A DNA stretch of 64,000 bases, taken from positions 6,162-70,161 of the forward strand of contig JBBSME010000002.1 in the NCBI GenBank assembly GCA_038233335.1. The letters are read 5' to 3'. The notes under the pieces were generated by a model. It worked only from the letters and a program-made list of their open reading frames with translations, made no database searches and was not told the DNA's origin. The DNA comes from Iamia sp038233335. GTDB taxonomy: Bacteria > Actinomycetota > Acidimicrobiia > Acidimicrobiales > Iamiaceae. The position numbers were made by a program, and so were the translations under genes. Positions 48,069 through 56,870 of the stretch are shown one piece after another (the first letter of the stretch is position 1; each line of letters starts with the position of its first letter).

Positions 48069-48836
48069 TCAGCCGCCCCGCGGGCCCAGGGCGGCGACGC
48101 TCGCCGCACCCATCCGACGACGTCGGGCCTGGTACTCGGCGACCGCCGAGTAGAGGTGGCCCCCCCGAAAGTCGGGCCAGAGGGTGTCCATGAACACCAG
48201 CTCGGCGTAGGTGGCCTGCCACGGGAAGAAGTTGGACGTCCGATGCTCGCTGGAGGTGCGGACGACCAGGTCCATGTCGGGCATGTCGGGGGCGTAGAGC
48301 TGCGCCCCCAGGCTCTCCTCGGTGACGTCCTCGGGCGCCACGCCGGCGGCCACCAGCCGGCGGGCGGCGTCGACGATCTCGGTCCGGCCGCCGTAGTTGA
48401 AGGCGATCCCCAGCACCATGCGGGTGTTGTGGGCGGTCATGGCGGCCGTCTCGGTCAGCCAGTCGCGTGAGTCCTCCGGGATGCGGGGGTCCTCGAGCCG
48501 GCCGAGGAAGCGGATCTGCACGCCCTTCTCGTTGAGCTCGTCTCGTCGCTCCTTGCGCAGCAGCCACTCGTCGAAGCGCATGAGGAAGGCGATCTCCTCC
48601 ACCTCCCGGCTCCAGTTCTCGGTGGAGAAGGCGTAGGCCGACAGCCAGCGCACACCGAGGTCGAGGCAGGCGTCCACCGTCGCCACCACCGCATCCTCGG
48701 CCGCGGCGTGGCCCTGCGAGCGGGTGAGGGTGCGCATCTGGGCCCAGCGCCCGTTGCCGTCCATGATGACCCCGACGTGGGCCGGGATCTCTCCGGACCG
48801 CACGTCGGCCACCTGGTCCGCCTCGATGATGCGCAT
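48069..48836 (-). CDS. uppS: Isoprenyl transferase (cis-prenyl, undecaprenyl diphosphate synthase type)
   Basis: Condenses isopentenyl diphosphate into the cis-polyprenyl carrier of cell-wall and capsule sugars. 255 aa. Seen: HVGVIMDGNGRWAQMR (catalytic Asp), SAYAFSTENWSR, FNYGGRTEIVDA, DLVVRTSSEHRTSNFFPWQ and YAELVFMDTLWPDF. The usual RTSGExRxSNFLLWQ is varied to RTSSEHRTSNFFPWQ, conserving the Arg, Ser and Glu. ATG 48836 lies 8 nt after TACTGT (48845-48850). Product length not certain. Confidence 0.92.
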   Translation of the reverse strand: MRIIEADQVADVRSGEIPAHVGVIMDGNGRWAQMRTLTRSQGHAAAEDAVVATVDACLDLGVRWLSAYAFSTENWSREVEEIAFLMRFDEWLLRKERRDELNEKGVQIRFLGRLEDPRIPEDSRDWLTETAAMTAHNTRMVLGIAFNYGGRTEIVDAARRLVAAGVAPEDVTEESLGAQLYAPDMPDMDLVVRTSSEHRTSNFFPWQATYAELVFMDTLWPDFRGGHLYSAVAEYQARRRRMGAASVAALGPRGG

Positions 48837-48921
48837 GGGAGGAAACAGTAGGCCCTCGCCCTCGAACCAGAACCCCGGTCCCGGAGCGAGGACGGCGACG
48901 CCCGGCGCAGCCGCTGGGGGT

Positions 48922-48940
48922 CTGGGGGCGCAGCCCCCAG
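48922..48940. repeat. GC-rich perfect hairpin upstream of metH
   Basis: CTGGGGGC-GCA-GCCCCCAG, an 8-bp stem with 3-nt loop, in the 247-bp gap between uppS and metH. No T-tract. The flanks contain GCGAGCGAAGCGAGC, also self-complementary in part. It may be a REP-like element. Nothing else is recognised in the gap except the metH -10 box. Confidence 0.55.
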
Positions 48941-49070
48941 GGGAAGCGAACCGATCCAGCTTGCTGGTCGGTGAGCATGGGCGCGAGCGAAGCGAGCACG
49001 ACCAGATCGTTCGAGAGGCTCCGCATCGAGAACGAAACCGACGGATCTGGGGGCTGGTGGGGGGCGCCGT

Positions 49071-49076
49071 TAGCCT
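49071..49076 (+). promoter_or_regulatory. Leaderless -10 box of metH
   Basis: TAGCCT, 7 nt before ATG 49084. A leaderless metH leaves no room for a cobalamin riboswitch in its transcript. Confidence 0.58.
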
Positions 49077-49083
49077 CTCTCGG

Positions 49084-52000
49084 ATGGAAAGCGCCTTCCT
49101 CGATGCCGTCGCCGAACGGGTCGTGGTCTACGACGGGGCCACCGGCACGTGGCTCCAGACCCAGGACCTCGACCTGGACGACTACGGCGGCCCCGCCTTC
49201 GAGGGCTGCACCGACATCCTGGGCGTCACCCGCCCCGACGTCGTCACCGCCCTGCACACCGCCTACCTCGAGGTGGGCGCGGACGTCATCGAGACCAACA
49301 CCTTCGGTGCCTTCGCCGTCCCCCTGGGCGAGTACGACATCCCCGAGCGGGCCCACGAGGTCGCCCTGGCCAACGCCCAGATCGCCCGGGCCGTCGCCGA
49401 CGACTTCTCCACCCCGGACAAGCCGCGCTACGTCGCCGGCTCCCTCGGACCGGGCACCAAGGCCCCGTCCCTGGGCCAGATCCGCTTCGCCGCGCTTCGC
49501 GACTCCTACGAGACGGCCTCCCGGGCCCTCCTGGAGGGTGGGGTCGACCTGTTCATCCTGGAGACCCACTTCGACCTCCTGGCCCTGAAGGCCGCGGTGA
49601 TCGGCGCCCGCCGGGCCATGGTCGCCGAAGGCCGCGAGGTCCCCATCCAGGCCCAGGTCACCATGGAGCTCACCGGCCGGATGCTGCTGGGCACCGAGAT
49701 CGGGGCCGCCCTGGCCGCCATCGACCCGCTGGGCATCGACATCATCGGCGTCAACTGCGCCACCGGGCCCTCGGAGATGAGCGAGCACCTGCGCCACCTC
49801 TCCCAGCACGCCCGCATGCCCATCTCGTGCCTCCCCAACGCGGGGCTCCCGTCCGTCGTGGACGGGGCCATGCACTACGACCTCACCGCCGAGGAGCTCC
49901 GCGACCACCAGCGTCGCTTCGTCGAGGACATGGGCGTGCAGGTCATCGGTGGCTGCTGCGGCACCACGCCGGAGTTCATCGAGCTGCTGGCCGACATGGC
50001 CCCGAGCCTCACCCCGGCCACCCGCACGCCGGAGCACGAGTCCTCGGTCACCTCGATCTACTCCGCGGTCCCCCTCCACCAGGACGCCTCGTTCCTGATG
50101 ATCGGCGAGCGCACCAACGCCAACGGCTCCAAGAAGTTCCGCGAGGCCATGCTCGAGGGCGACTGGGACACGTGCTCGGCCATGGCCAACGCCCAGATCA
50201 AGGAGGGCGCCCACGTCCTCGACGTCTGCGCCGACTACGTGGGCCGCGACGGCACCGCCGACATGGACGAGCTGGCCAGCCGGTTTGCCACCCAGGCCAA
50301 CGCGCCCCTGGTCCTCGACTCGACCGAGCCCGAGGTCCTGGAGGCCGGGCTCCAGCGGGTGGGCGGTCGGGCCATCCTCAACTCGGCCAACCTGGAGGAC
50401 GGCGAGGACGACGGCAACCGCCTCGACCGGGTGTTCAAGCTGGCCAAGGAGTACGGCACCGCGGTCATATGCCTGCTGATCGACGAGGAGGGCCAGGCCC
50501 GCGACGTGGAGTGGAAGATGCGGGTGGCCCGTCGCATCGTCGACCTCGCCGTCGACAAGTACGGCCTGGAGCAGGGCGACCTCATCTTCGACGCCCTCAC
50601 CTTCCCGCTGTCCACCGGCGACGACGACCTGCGCAAGGACGCCATGGCCACCATGGACGCGATCAAGCAGATCAAGGAGGAGTTCCCGGGCTGCTTCACC
50701 ACGCTCGGTGTCTCCAACGTCAGCTTCGGTCTCAACCCCGCGGCCCGCCACGTCCTCAACTCGGTGTTCATCCACGAGTGCACCCAGGTCGGGCTGGACT
50801 CGGCCATCGTCCACGCGTCCAAGATCCTCCCCCTCTCCCGGATCCCCGACGAGCAGCGCGACGTCGCCCTCGACCTGATCTACGACCGCCGCGGCGCCGA
50901 GGGGACGCTCTCCGAGGGCGACGCCAAGTACGACCCGCTGCACAAGATGCTCGACATCTTCGCCGACGTGAAGGTGCAGGCCGTGGAGCAGGAGGATCGC
51001 TCCGACTGGCCCATCGAGAAGCGCCTCAGCCAGCGCATCATCGACGGCGAGCGCGACGGCCTGGTCGAGGAGCTGGACGCGGCCATGGCCGGTGGCCTGG
51101 CCGCCCTCACCATCGTCAACGACGTGCTGCTGGCCGGCATGAAGGTGGTCGGCGAGCTGTTCGGCAAGGGCGAGATGCAGCTGCCGTTCGTGCTCCAGTC
51201 GGCCGAGACCATGAAGGCGGCGGTGGCCCACCTCGAGCCCCACATGGAGAAGGTCGAGGGCGACTCCGGCAAGGGTCGCATCGTGCTGGCCACGGTGAAG
51301 GGCGATGTCCACGACATCGGCAAGAACCTGGTCGACATCATCCTCACCAACAACGGCTACGAGGTCCACAACATCGGGATCAAGGTCTCGATCAGCGACA
51401 TGATCGAGAAGGCCCTGGAGGTCGAGGCCGACGCCATCGGCATGAGCGGCCTGCTGGTGAAGAGCACGCTCATCATGCGCGACAACCTGGAGGAGCTGAA
51501 CCAGCGCGAGCTGGGCATGCCCATCCTGCTGGGCGGAGCGGCCCTGACCCGCACCTACGTCGAGCGCGACCTCCGCAACGTGTACGGCGGCCGCCTGTTC
51601 TACGGCAAGGACGCCTTCGAGGGCCTCCACGTCATGGACCGCCTGAACGAGATCCGGCGGGACCCCGGCGCCGACGACCCGGCCTGGGGCGTCGAGCCCA
51701 GCGAGTCCGACGTGAAGCTGGCCGGCCGCTTCGGCGGTCGCGACGCCGGCGCCGAGCACGACGAGGACGTCCCCGACCGCTCCCCCGCCTTCGCCACCGA
51801 CAACCCCGTCTTCGTCCCTCCCTTCACCGGGTCCAAGGTGGTCAAGGGCATCGCCCTCGACCAGGTCGCGGCCTACATCAACGAGACGGCGCTGTTCCGC
51901 AACCAGTGGCAGTTCCGGCCCGAGACCAAGGCCGACGGGTCGAAGGAGACCAACGACGAGTTCCGCGATCGGATGCGGCCGACCCTCCGGGCCCAGATGG

Positions 52001-52617
52001 CCGAGGCCGTCACCGAGAACCTCCTCCAGCCAGCCCTCGTCTACGGCTTCTACCCCGCCAGCGGCGACGGCCAGGACCTGGTGATCTGGGCCGACGAGTC
52101 CCGCGACCAGGAGCTCACCCGCTTCTGGTTCCCGCGCTCACGGGTCGAGCCCTGGCAGTGCATCACCGACCTGGTGAAGCCCATCGACTCCGAGGAGGTC
52201 GACTACGTCTCGTTCCACATCGTGACCATGGGCGCGGCGGTGTCCGAGCGCACCGCCGAGCTGTTCGCGGCCGACAAGTACGCGGACTACCTCATGCTCC
52301 ACGGCCTGGGTGTGGAGATGGCCGAGGCCCTGGCCGAGATGTGGCACCACCGCATCCGCGAGGAGTGGGGCTTCGCCCAGGAGGACGGCCCCGACGTGGC
52401 CGGCCTCTTCCGCCAGAAGTACCGGGGCGGCCGCTACTCCTGGGGCTACCCCGCCTGTCCGGACCTGGAGGACAACCTCCGCGTGGCCGAGCTGCTGGGG
52501 GCCGATCGCCTCGGCATCGAGATCAGTGAGGACACCGGCTTCCAGTACCAGCCGGAGCAGACCACCTCGGCGATCATCCTGCACCACCCGCAGGCCAAGT
52601 ACTTCGTCGTCCGCTAG
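49084..52617 (+). CDS. metH: Cobalamin-dependent methionine synthase
   Basis: Transfers methyl from methyltetrahydrofolate via methylcobalamin to homocysteine. 1177 aa with all four modules: homocysteine domain about 1-310 (IETNTFGA, GVNCATGP, zinc motif GGCCGTT), pterin domain about 330-600 (MIGERTNANGSKKFREAM), B12 cap/binding about 640-880 (DVHDIGKNLV with the lower-ligand His, MSGLLVKST, LLGGAALTR), AdoMet reactivation domain about 920-1177 (RYSWGYPACPDLEDN). ATG 49084 is fixed by the -10 box. Depends on the same B12 supply as the mutase. Confidence 0.96.
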   Translation: MESAFLDAVAERVVVYDGATGTWLQTQDLDLDDYGGPAFEGCTDILGVTRPDVVTALHTAYLEVGADVIETNTFGAFAVPLGEYDIPERAHEVALANAQIARAVADDFSTPDKPRYVAGSLGPGTKAPSLGQIRFAALRDSYETASRALLEGGVDLFILETHFDLLALKAAVIGARRAMVAEGREVPIQAQVTMELTGRMLLGTEIGAALAAIDPLGIDIIGVNCATGPSEMSEHLRHLSQHARMPISCLPNAGLPSVVDGAMHYDLTAEELRDHQRRFVEDMGVQVIGGCCGTTPEFIELLADMAPSLTPATRTPEHESSVTSIYSAVPLHQDASFLMIGERTNANGSKKFREAMLEGDWDTCSAMANAQIKEGAHVLDVCADYVGRDGTADMDELASRFATQANAPLVLDSTEPEVLEAGLQRVGGRAILNSANLEDGEDDGNRLDRVFKLAKEYGTAVICLLIDEEGQARDVEWKMRVARRIVDLAVDKYGLEQGDLIFDALTFPLSTGDDDLRKDAMATMDAIKQIKEEFPGCFTTLGVSNVSFGLNPAARHVLNSVFIHECTQVGLDSAIVHASKILPLSRIPDEQRDVALDLIYDRRGAEGTLSEGDAKYDPLHKMLDIFADVKVQAVEQEDRSDWPIEKRLSQRIIDGERDGLVEELDAAMAGGLAALTIVNDVLLAGMKVVGELFGKGEMQLPFVLQSAETMKAAVAHLEPHMEKVEGDSGKGRIVLATVKGDVHDIGKNLVDIILTNNGYEVHNIGIKVSISDMIEKALEVEADAIGMSGLLVKSTLIMRDNLEELNQRELGMPILLGGAALTRTYVERDLRNVYGGRLFYGKDAFEGLHVMDRLNEIRRDPGADDPAWGVEPSESDVKLAGRFGGRDAGAEHDEDVPDRSPAFATDNPVFVPPFTGSKVVKGIALDQVAAYINETALFRNQWQFRPETKADGSKETNDEFRDRMRPTLRAQMAEAVTENLLQPALVYGFYPASGDGQDLVIWADESRDQELTRFWFPRSRVEPWQCITDLVKPIDSEEVDYVSFHIVTMGAAVSERTAELFAADKYADYLMLHGLGVEMAEALAEMWHHRIREEWGFAQEDGPDVAGLFRQKYRGGRYSWGYPACPDLEDNLRVAELLGADRLGIEISEDTGFQYQPEQTTSAIILHHPQAKYFVVR

Positions 52618-52630
52618 CAGCGGGCTGGTG

Positions 52631-53410
52631 ATGGGCGTCGATGGCCTCCGTCGCGGGGCGATCATGGCCGCCTCGGCCCTGCCGCTGCTGCCCCGCGACC
52701 CCGGTCTGCGCCAGCCGGCCACCGGTCCCTCCCTGTCGGTGCTGGCCACCAACGTCGAGCTGAGCCAGCGCGACGCCGACCGTCAGGCCCGTGCCGTCCT
52801 GGCCGTCGACGCCGACGTGCTGTGCATCATCGAAGCCACCGAGGCCACCGTGGCCGCCCTGGCTCGGGCCGGGATCGCAACCACCCACCCCCACTGCTCC
52901 GACGACCACGACCCGGGCTACTTCGGATCCTTCATAGCCTCCCGGCACCTCATCACCGGCCGATGGACCGGCGACCTCGGCGGCCGCCCGGGGCACTGGG
53001 TGGACCTCGACGTCGCCGGCCGGGCGGCCCGCGTCGCTGCCGTCCCCACCCAGGCACCCATCCACGACGAGGACGTTGCCGTCTGGCACAGCACCATCGC
53101 GTCCGCCGCCGCCCTGGCCGCGGCACCGCACCCGGTGGTGCTGGCCGGCGACTGGAACACCACCGGTGGGCATCTCCCGTTCCGTCGGGCGCTGGCCCGC
53201 CACGACCTGGTCGACGCCCAGGCGCGACGAGGCCACCGGTGGTGGCCCACCTGGCCGGTCGACCACTCCGTCCTCGGCCTGTCGCTCCCCCCGGTGCTGG
53301 CCCTCGACCACGTGGTCGTCAGCCAGGACGTCGCCGTGCGCAGCCTGGAGCGCATCGCCATCCCGGCCTGTGACCACCGAGCGGTCCGCGCCGCCCTCCG
53401 CCTCCCCTGA
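52631..53410 (+). CDS. Endonuclease/exonuclease/phosphatase (EEP) family protein
   Basis: 259 aa. Metal-dependent phosphodiesterase fold: LSVLATNVELSQRDADRQA (first strand and Asn), DADVLCIIEAT with the metal Glu, VVLAGDWNTTGGHLPFRRAL (GDxN), and C-terminal ALDHVVVS ... CDHRAVRA with the catalytic Asp-His. No membrane helices or signal peptide, unlike the usual membrane-bound relatives. ATG 52631 is 13 bp after the metH stop; a GTG just before it and a later ATG (52664) are alternatives. Substrate unknown. Confidence 0.82.
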   Translation: MGVDGLRRGAIMAASALPLLPRDPGLRQPATGPSLSVLATNVELSQRDADRQARAVLAVDADVLCIIEATEATVAALARAGIATTHPHCSDDHDPGYFGSFIASRHLITGRWTGDLGGRPGHWVDLDVAGRAARVAAVPTQAPIHDEDVAVWHSTIASAAALAAAPHPVVLAGDWNTTGGHLPFRRALARHDLVDAQARRGHRWWPTWPVDHSVLGLSLPPVLALDHVVVSQDVAVRSLERIAIPACDHRAVRAALRLP

Positions 53411-53413
53411 GAG

Positions 53414-54268
53414 TCAGGAAAGCAGGGCGCGGGCGATGAGGTCGGTGCCGAAGGCGGTGAGGATGGCCAGGTAGAGCAACCCGGTGGCGGCCATGACCGC
53501 GCTGTACTGGCGCTCCTTCAGGGCGGCGCGGGTCACGATGAGCAGGCCCAGGGTGGTCACCGCGCAGGTGGCCCAGGTCCAACCCAGGATCCCCCCGTAC
53601 TCGTCGTCGATGGTGCCCGACAGGACCGAGCCCATCCCCGTCGGCACGAGCAGGAGCAGGACCTCGGCGGGCCAGACGACCATCGTCGCCCGGACCAGCT
53701 CGAGCAGCGGGCCGCGGGCCAGGCCGGGCTGCACCAGGTACCAGTGGCCGAGGAGCATGGCGTCGGTGATGGCCCCGAGGAAGGCGGCCCCGACGACGGT
53801 GCGGGCCACCGACAGCCACACCGGCGACCCGGCATCGACGCCCGCCGCCACCAGCCCGACCAGCCCGATGGCCGGGGCCACCAGGTCGAGCCACGGCGGG
53901 AACTCCGGGACCCGTTCGTCGAAGACCTGCTCCTCCCCCCGATCGATGCCCGTCATGGCCGCGACCCGCGCGCTGCGGCGCTCGACCTGCTGCCGCTGGC
54001 CCGAGACGCCCGCCCCCTTCCGGACCACCGACACGGCCAGGGCTCCTCCCGCAGCGAGGGCCACGCCGAGGGCGGCCAGGTCGCGGCCCCACACGGGCTC
54101 GACGCGCAGCCCGATGAACGCGCCGATCAGGGCCATGAGGCCGAAAGTCACCCGCTGGAGCCAGCCGTAGCCGAGCCCCACCTCGCGCCGACGCGTGGTC
54201 ACCCACAGGAACGCCAGGCCGCCCGTGCTCCACTGGAGGAGCACCGTGGCGGCGTCGAGGCGGATCAC
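53414..54268 (-). CDS. Hypothetical polytopic membrane protein
   Basis: 284 aa from GTG 54268, chosen because TAGGGT (54276-54281) is 7 nt upstream. Seven to eight membrane helices in two groups, separated by a cytoplasmic charged loop (VSGQRQQVERRSARVAAMTG, FDERVPEFPPWLDL). The second group has GHWYLVQPGLARGPL between helices, a conserved-looking polar element. No family recognised. It converges with the EEP gene, 3 bp apart. Confidence 0.65.
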   Translation of the reverse strand: MIRLDAATVLLQWSTGGLAFLWVTTRRREVGLGYGWLQRVTFGLMALIGAFIGLRVEPVWGRDLAALGVALAAGGALAVSVVRKGAGVSGQRQQVERRSARVAAMTGIDRGEEQVFDERVPEFPPWLDLVAPAIGLVGLVAAGVDAGSPVWLSVARTVVGAAFLGAITDAMLLGHWYLVQPGLARGPLLELVRATMVVWPAEVLLLLVPTGMGSVLSGTIDDEYGGILGWTWATCAVTTLGLLIVTRAALKERQYSAVMAATGLLYLAILTAFGTDLIARALLS

Positions 54269-54474
54269 CGGCGCGACCCTACGGGCCGTCCCCCGACAGG
54301 GAGGACTCAGAGCGGGCCGGGACCCAGCCATGCTCCGCGCCGAGAGGAGGGTTCACCCCGCTGGTCAACGGGCAGGACAACGACCCGAGGCGCTCCGCCT
54401 CGTCGATCAACCACACACTCCCCCGTCACCATACGTGCCCTTGGTCCCCGCGACCTTGACGAAGAGTGAGATCG

Positions 54475-55788
54475 ATGACCCGCCTCCGTTCTGCCCACCG
54501 CACCTCCCGACGTCGCCCGGCGCTGGCCGTCGCAGTGGTGACCGTCGTCGCCCTGGCCCTGGCGGCCTGCGGTCCCATCACCGCCCCGCCCGACAACCCC
54601 GTCCACCCGCGGGCCGTCTCGACCAACCCCGACGACCGCACCCCCCACGTGCTCGACGGACGGGTCCACGCTGTGTTGGACCTGGGGGATCGGGTCCTGA
54701 TCGGCGGCGAGTTCACCACCGTCAAGACCTACGACCGCCCGACCCAGCACGCCCGCCAGGGGCTATTCGCCTACGACAAGGCCACCGGCGCCATCGACAC
54801 GGCATTCGTCCCGGCCCTGGACCGGGGCGGGGTGCGGGCCCTGGCCGTGAGCGGCGACGGCCAGCTCCTCGTCGGTGGGTCGTTCCAGAGGGTGGGAGGC
54901 CACTTCAGCCCGGGGCTGGCCAAGCTCGACCCCTCGACCGGCGCACCGAACGGCGCGTTCCGGGGGGGCACCGACGGCTGGGTCCTCACCATGGTGGCCC
55001 GGGGCAACCGGCTCTTCGTCGGGGGGACGTTTACCCGGGTCGACGGGGCCAACCGGTCCCGGCTGGCGGCGGTGGACTCCACCACCGGTGCGGTGGACAC
55101 CCGTTTCGACGTGCCCGTCGACCAGGCCCTGCGGGCCTACTCCTTGGTCAACCAGCTCGACGCCACCAGCGATGGCTCCCGGCTGGTGATCACCGGCAAC
55201 TTCACCCGGGTCGGCGGCCAACCCCGCACCCAGGTGGCGGTGATCGACGTCGGCTCCGCCGGAGCCTCGGTGAGCTCCTGGGCCACCGAGGGCTACCGCG
55301 CCGGTGTCTGCAGCTCGACCATCGACTACTACGTCAAGGACGTCGACATCTCCCCAGACGACCGGTTCTTCGCGGTCGTCACCACCGGGGCGTGGCGGGG
55401 CCTGACGACCTTGTGCGACACGGTGGCCCGGTGGGAGCTGGGTCCGACCGGAGCGGGCCAGCAGCCCACCTGGGCCGACTACACCGGGGGCGACTCGCTC
55501 TCCGCGGTCGCCATCACCGGGAGCACGCTGTACGCGGCCGGGCACCAGCGGTGGGCCAACAACGAGCACCCGCCCTACGGCGACGCCAAGGGCCCCGGCG
55601 CGGTGGACCGGCCCGGCATCGCCGCCTACGCCTCGGCCACCGGCGACGTGCTGCCCTGGGCCATCGACCGGGAGAGGGGCCTCCAGGTGGGCACCCTCAC
55701 CCCCACCGCCCAGGGCCTCTGGATCGGCAGCGACTCCAGCCGCCTCGGGGGCGAGTGGCACCCGCGGGTGTCGTACCTGCCCCTGTAG
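54475..55788 (+). CDS. Secreted lipoprotein with beta-propeller (delta-60/DUF5122-like) repeats
   Basis: 437 aa. Twin-Arg-like basic head, hydrophobic stretch and lipobox ALAACG give a lipoprotein anchored by Cys about 31. Then repeats of the form VLIGGEFTTV, LLVGGSFQRVGG, LFVGGTFTRVDG, LVITGNFTRVGG, each about 45 residues apart, followed by ...FDVP/AFVP segments: propeller blades. Two Cys (VCSS, TLCD) may pair. An in-frame GTG 9 nt upstream is a possible start. The gene leads into the polysaccharide operon; a structural or binding role at the surface is inferred. Confidence 0.76.
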   Translation: MTRLRSAHRTSRRRPALAVAVVTVVALALAACGPITAPPDNPVHPRAVSTNPDDRTPHVLDGRVHAVLDLGDRVLIGGEFTTVKTYDRPTQHARQGLFAYDKATGAIDTAFVPALDRGGVRALAVSGDGQLLVGGSFQRVGGHFSPGLAKLDPSTGAPNGAFRGGTDGWVLTMVARGNRLFVGGTFTRVDGANRSRLAAVDSTTGAVDTRFDVPVDQALRAYSLVNQLDATSDGSRLVITGNFTRVGGQPRTQVAVIDVGSAGASVSSWATEGYRAGVCSSTIDYYVKDVDISPDDRFFAVVTTGAWRGLTTLCDTVARWELGPTGAGQQPTWADYTGGDSLSAVAITGSTLYAAGHQRWANNEHPPYGDAKGPGAVDRPGIAAYASATGDVLPWAIDRERGLQVGTLTPTAQGLWIGSDSSRLGGEWHPRVSYLPL

Positions 55789-55872
55789 GCAGCCCTCCCG
55801 GACCGGTCGCGATCGTCCCCACCAGCTGATCCTCTCGGCCGTCGCCTCACCGGACCCGTGGGTGCGACCACC

Positions 55873-55878
55873 TATGCT
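55873..55878 (+). promoter_or_regulatory. -10 box of the polysaccharide operon
   Basis: TATGCT, 9 nt before GTG 55888, is the only promoter-like site seen between the lipoprotein and the nine-gene overlapping run. Confidence 0.5.
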
Positions 55879-55887
55879 CACCGGCCT

Positions 55888-56364
55888 GTGCTCGAGCCCG
55901 ATCCGCACCGGCGCCGTCGAGTCCTTCTCGTCTGCTCGACCGGTGGTCACTTGGCCCAGCTGATGCGGCTGCGGTCGTGGTGGGAGGGCCACGACCGGGC
56001 GTGGGTGACCTTCGACAAGGCCGACGCCCGATCCCGCCTGGCCGGGGAACGAACCTGGTGGGCTCACCACCCCACCACCCGCAACCTGCCCAACCTTCTC
56101 CACAACCTCCTGCTGGCCCGTCGGGTCCTCGCCGCCGAGAAGCCCAACGTGGTCATCAGTAACGGTGCGGGAGCGGCCGTGCCCTTCATGGTGCTAGCCC
56201 GTCGGCGGGGCATCCCCACCGTGTACGTGGAGGTGTTCGACCGGGTGGACAGCCCCACCCTCACCGGACGGCTCGTGCGCCCCTTCACCGACCTCTTCTG
56301 CGTCCAGTGGCCCGAGCAGCAGCGGCTCTACCGCGCCAGTGTGGTCATCGGACCCCTGCTGTGA
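55888..56364 (+). CDS. Alg14/PssD-like subunit of a split glycosyltransferase
   Basis: 158 aa. RRRVLLVCSTGGHLAQLMRL (family opening), KPNVVISNGAGAAVPFMVLA and IPTVYVEVFDRVDSPTLTGR are typical of Alg14/PssD, the part that docks the acceptor lipid and recruits the catalytic partner to the membrane. The catalytic Alg13/PssE-like gene follows with a GTGA overlap. GTG 55888 preferred over a GTG 10 codons earlier because of the -10 box. First gene of the operon. Confidence 0.86.
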   Translation: MLEPDPHRRRRVLLVCSTGGHLAQLMRLRSWWEGHDRAWVTFDKADARSRLAGERTWWAHHPTTRNLPNLLHNLLLARRVLAAEKPNVVISNGAGAAVPFMVLARRRGIPTVYVEVFDRVDSPTLTGRLVRPFTDLFCVQWPEQQRLYRASVVIGPLL

Positions 56365-56870
56365 CCGCTGCCCCTGACGTGGTCGTCGCCCTCGGCACCG
56401 ACCACCACCCGTTCGCGCGCCTCGTCGAGTGGGTCGACCACTGGGCCGAGGCGCACCCGGACCGGCGCTGCACCATCCAGCACGGCTCGGCGCCGCCGCC
56501 GACCCACGCCGAGGGCCACCCGGTGCTCGACCCCGCGATCATTCCGCAGCTGCTGGAGGCCTGCGGCGTGGCCGTGGGCCACGCCGGCCCCGGCACCCTG
56601 CTCGACGCCCGGGCCGCCGGGCACCGCCCGATCCTGGTGGCGCGACGGGCCCACCTCGGCGAGGTGGTCGACGACCACCAGGTCACATTCGGACGGTGGA
56701 TGCACGATCGGGGCCAGGCGGTGTGCGTCGACACCGAGGCCGAGCTGCACGCCCGCATCGACGACGCCCTCGCCCGGCCCGAGGCCTACGCCATCGCCAG
56801 CGGCCCCGTCGCCGCGCCGCCCGCGGTGGTCCTCCTGGGGGACCTCGTCGACGGCATGATGACCCGGTGA
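56361..56870 (+). CDS. Alg13/PssE-like catalytic subunit of a split glycosyltransferase
   Basis: 169 aa. Starts VVVALGTDHHPFARLVEWVD (the GTxxxPF signature of Alg13/PssE), then CTIQHGSAPPP, the sugar-nucleotide loop VAVGHAGPGTLLDARAAGHRPILVARR, and HQVTFGRWM. Together with the preceding gene it should add a sugar such as glucuronic acid or GlcNAc to a lipid-linked precursor; with ugd nearby, glucuronate is attractive but unproven. Start codon overlaps the previous stop and its stop overlaps the next start. Confidence 0.86.
   Translation: MTAAPDVVVALGTDHHPFARLVEWVDHWAEAHPDRRCTIQHGSAPPPTHAEGHPVLDPAIIPQLLEACGVAVGHAGPGTLLDARAAGHRPILVARRAHLGEVVDDHQVTFGRWMHDRGQAVCVDTEAELHARIDDALARPEAYAIASGPVAAPPAVVLLGDLVDGMMTR

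Noticed and set aside
48837..49083. Cobalamin riboswitch before metH
   Set aside because: No B12-box-like conserved core seen, and the -10 box 7 nt before the ATG leaves no leader.
47197..51759. 1520-codon open frame on the minus strand opposite metH and through the prenyl genes
   Set aside because: It is the antisense shadow of very GC-rich genes; composition is His/Asp/Gly/Val-rich without domains, and metH on the other strand has every catalytic motif.
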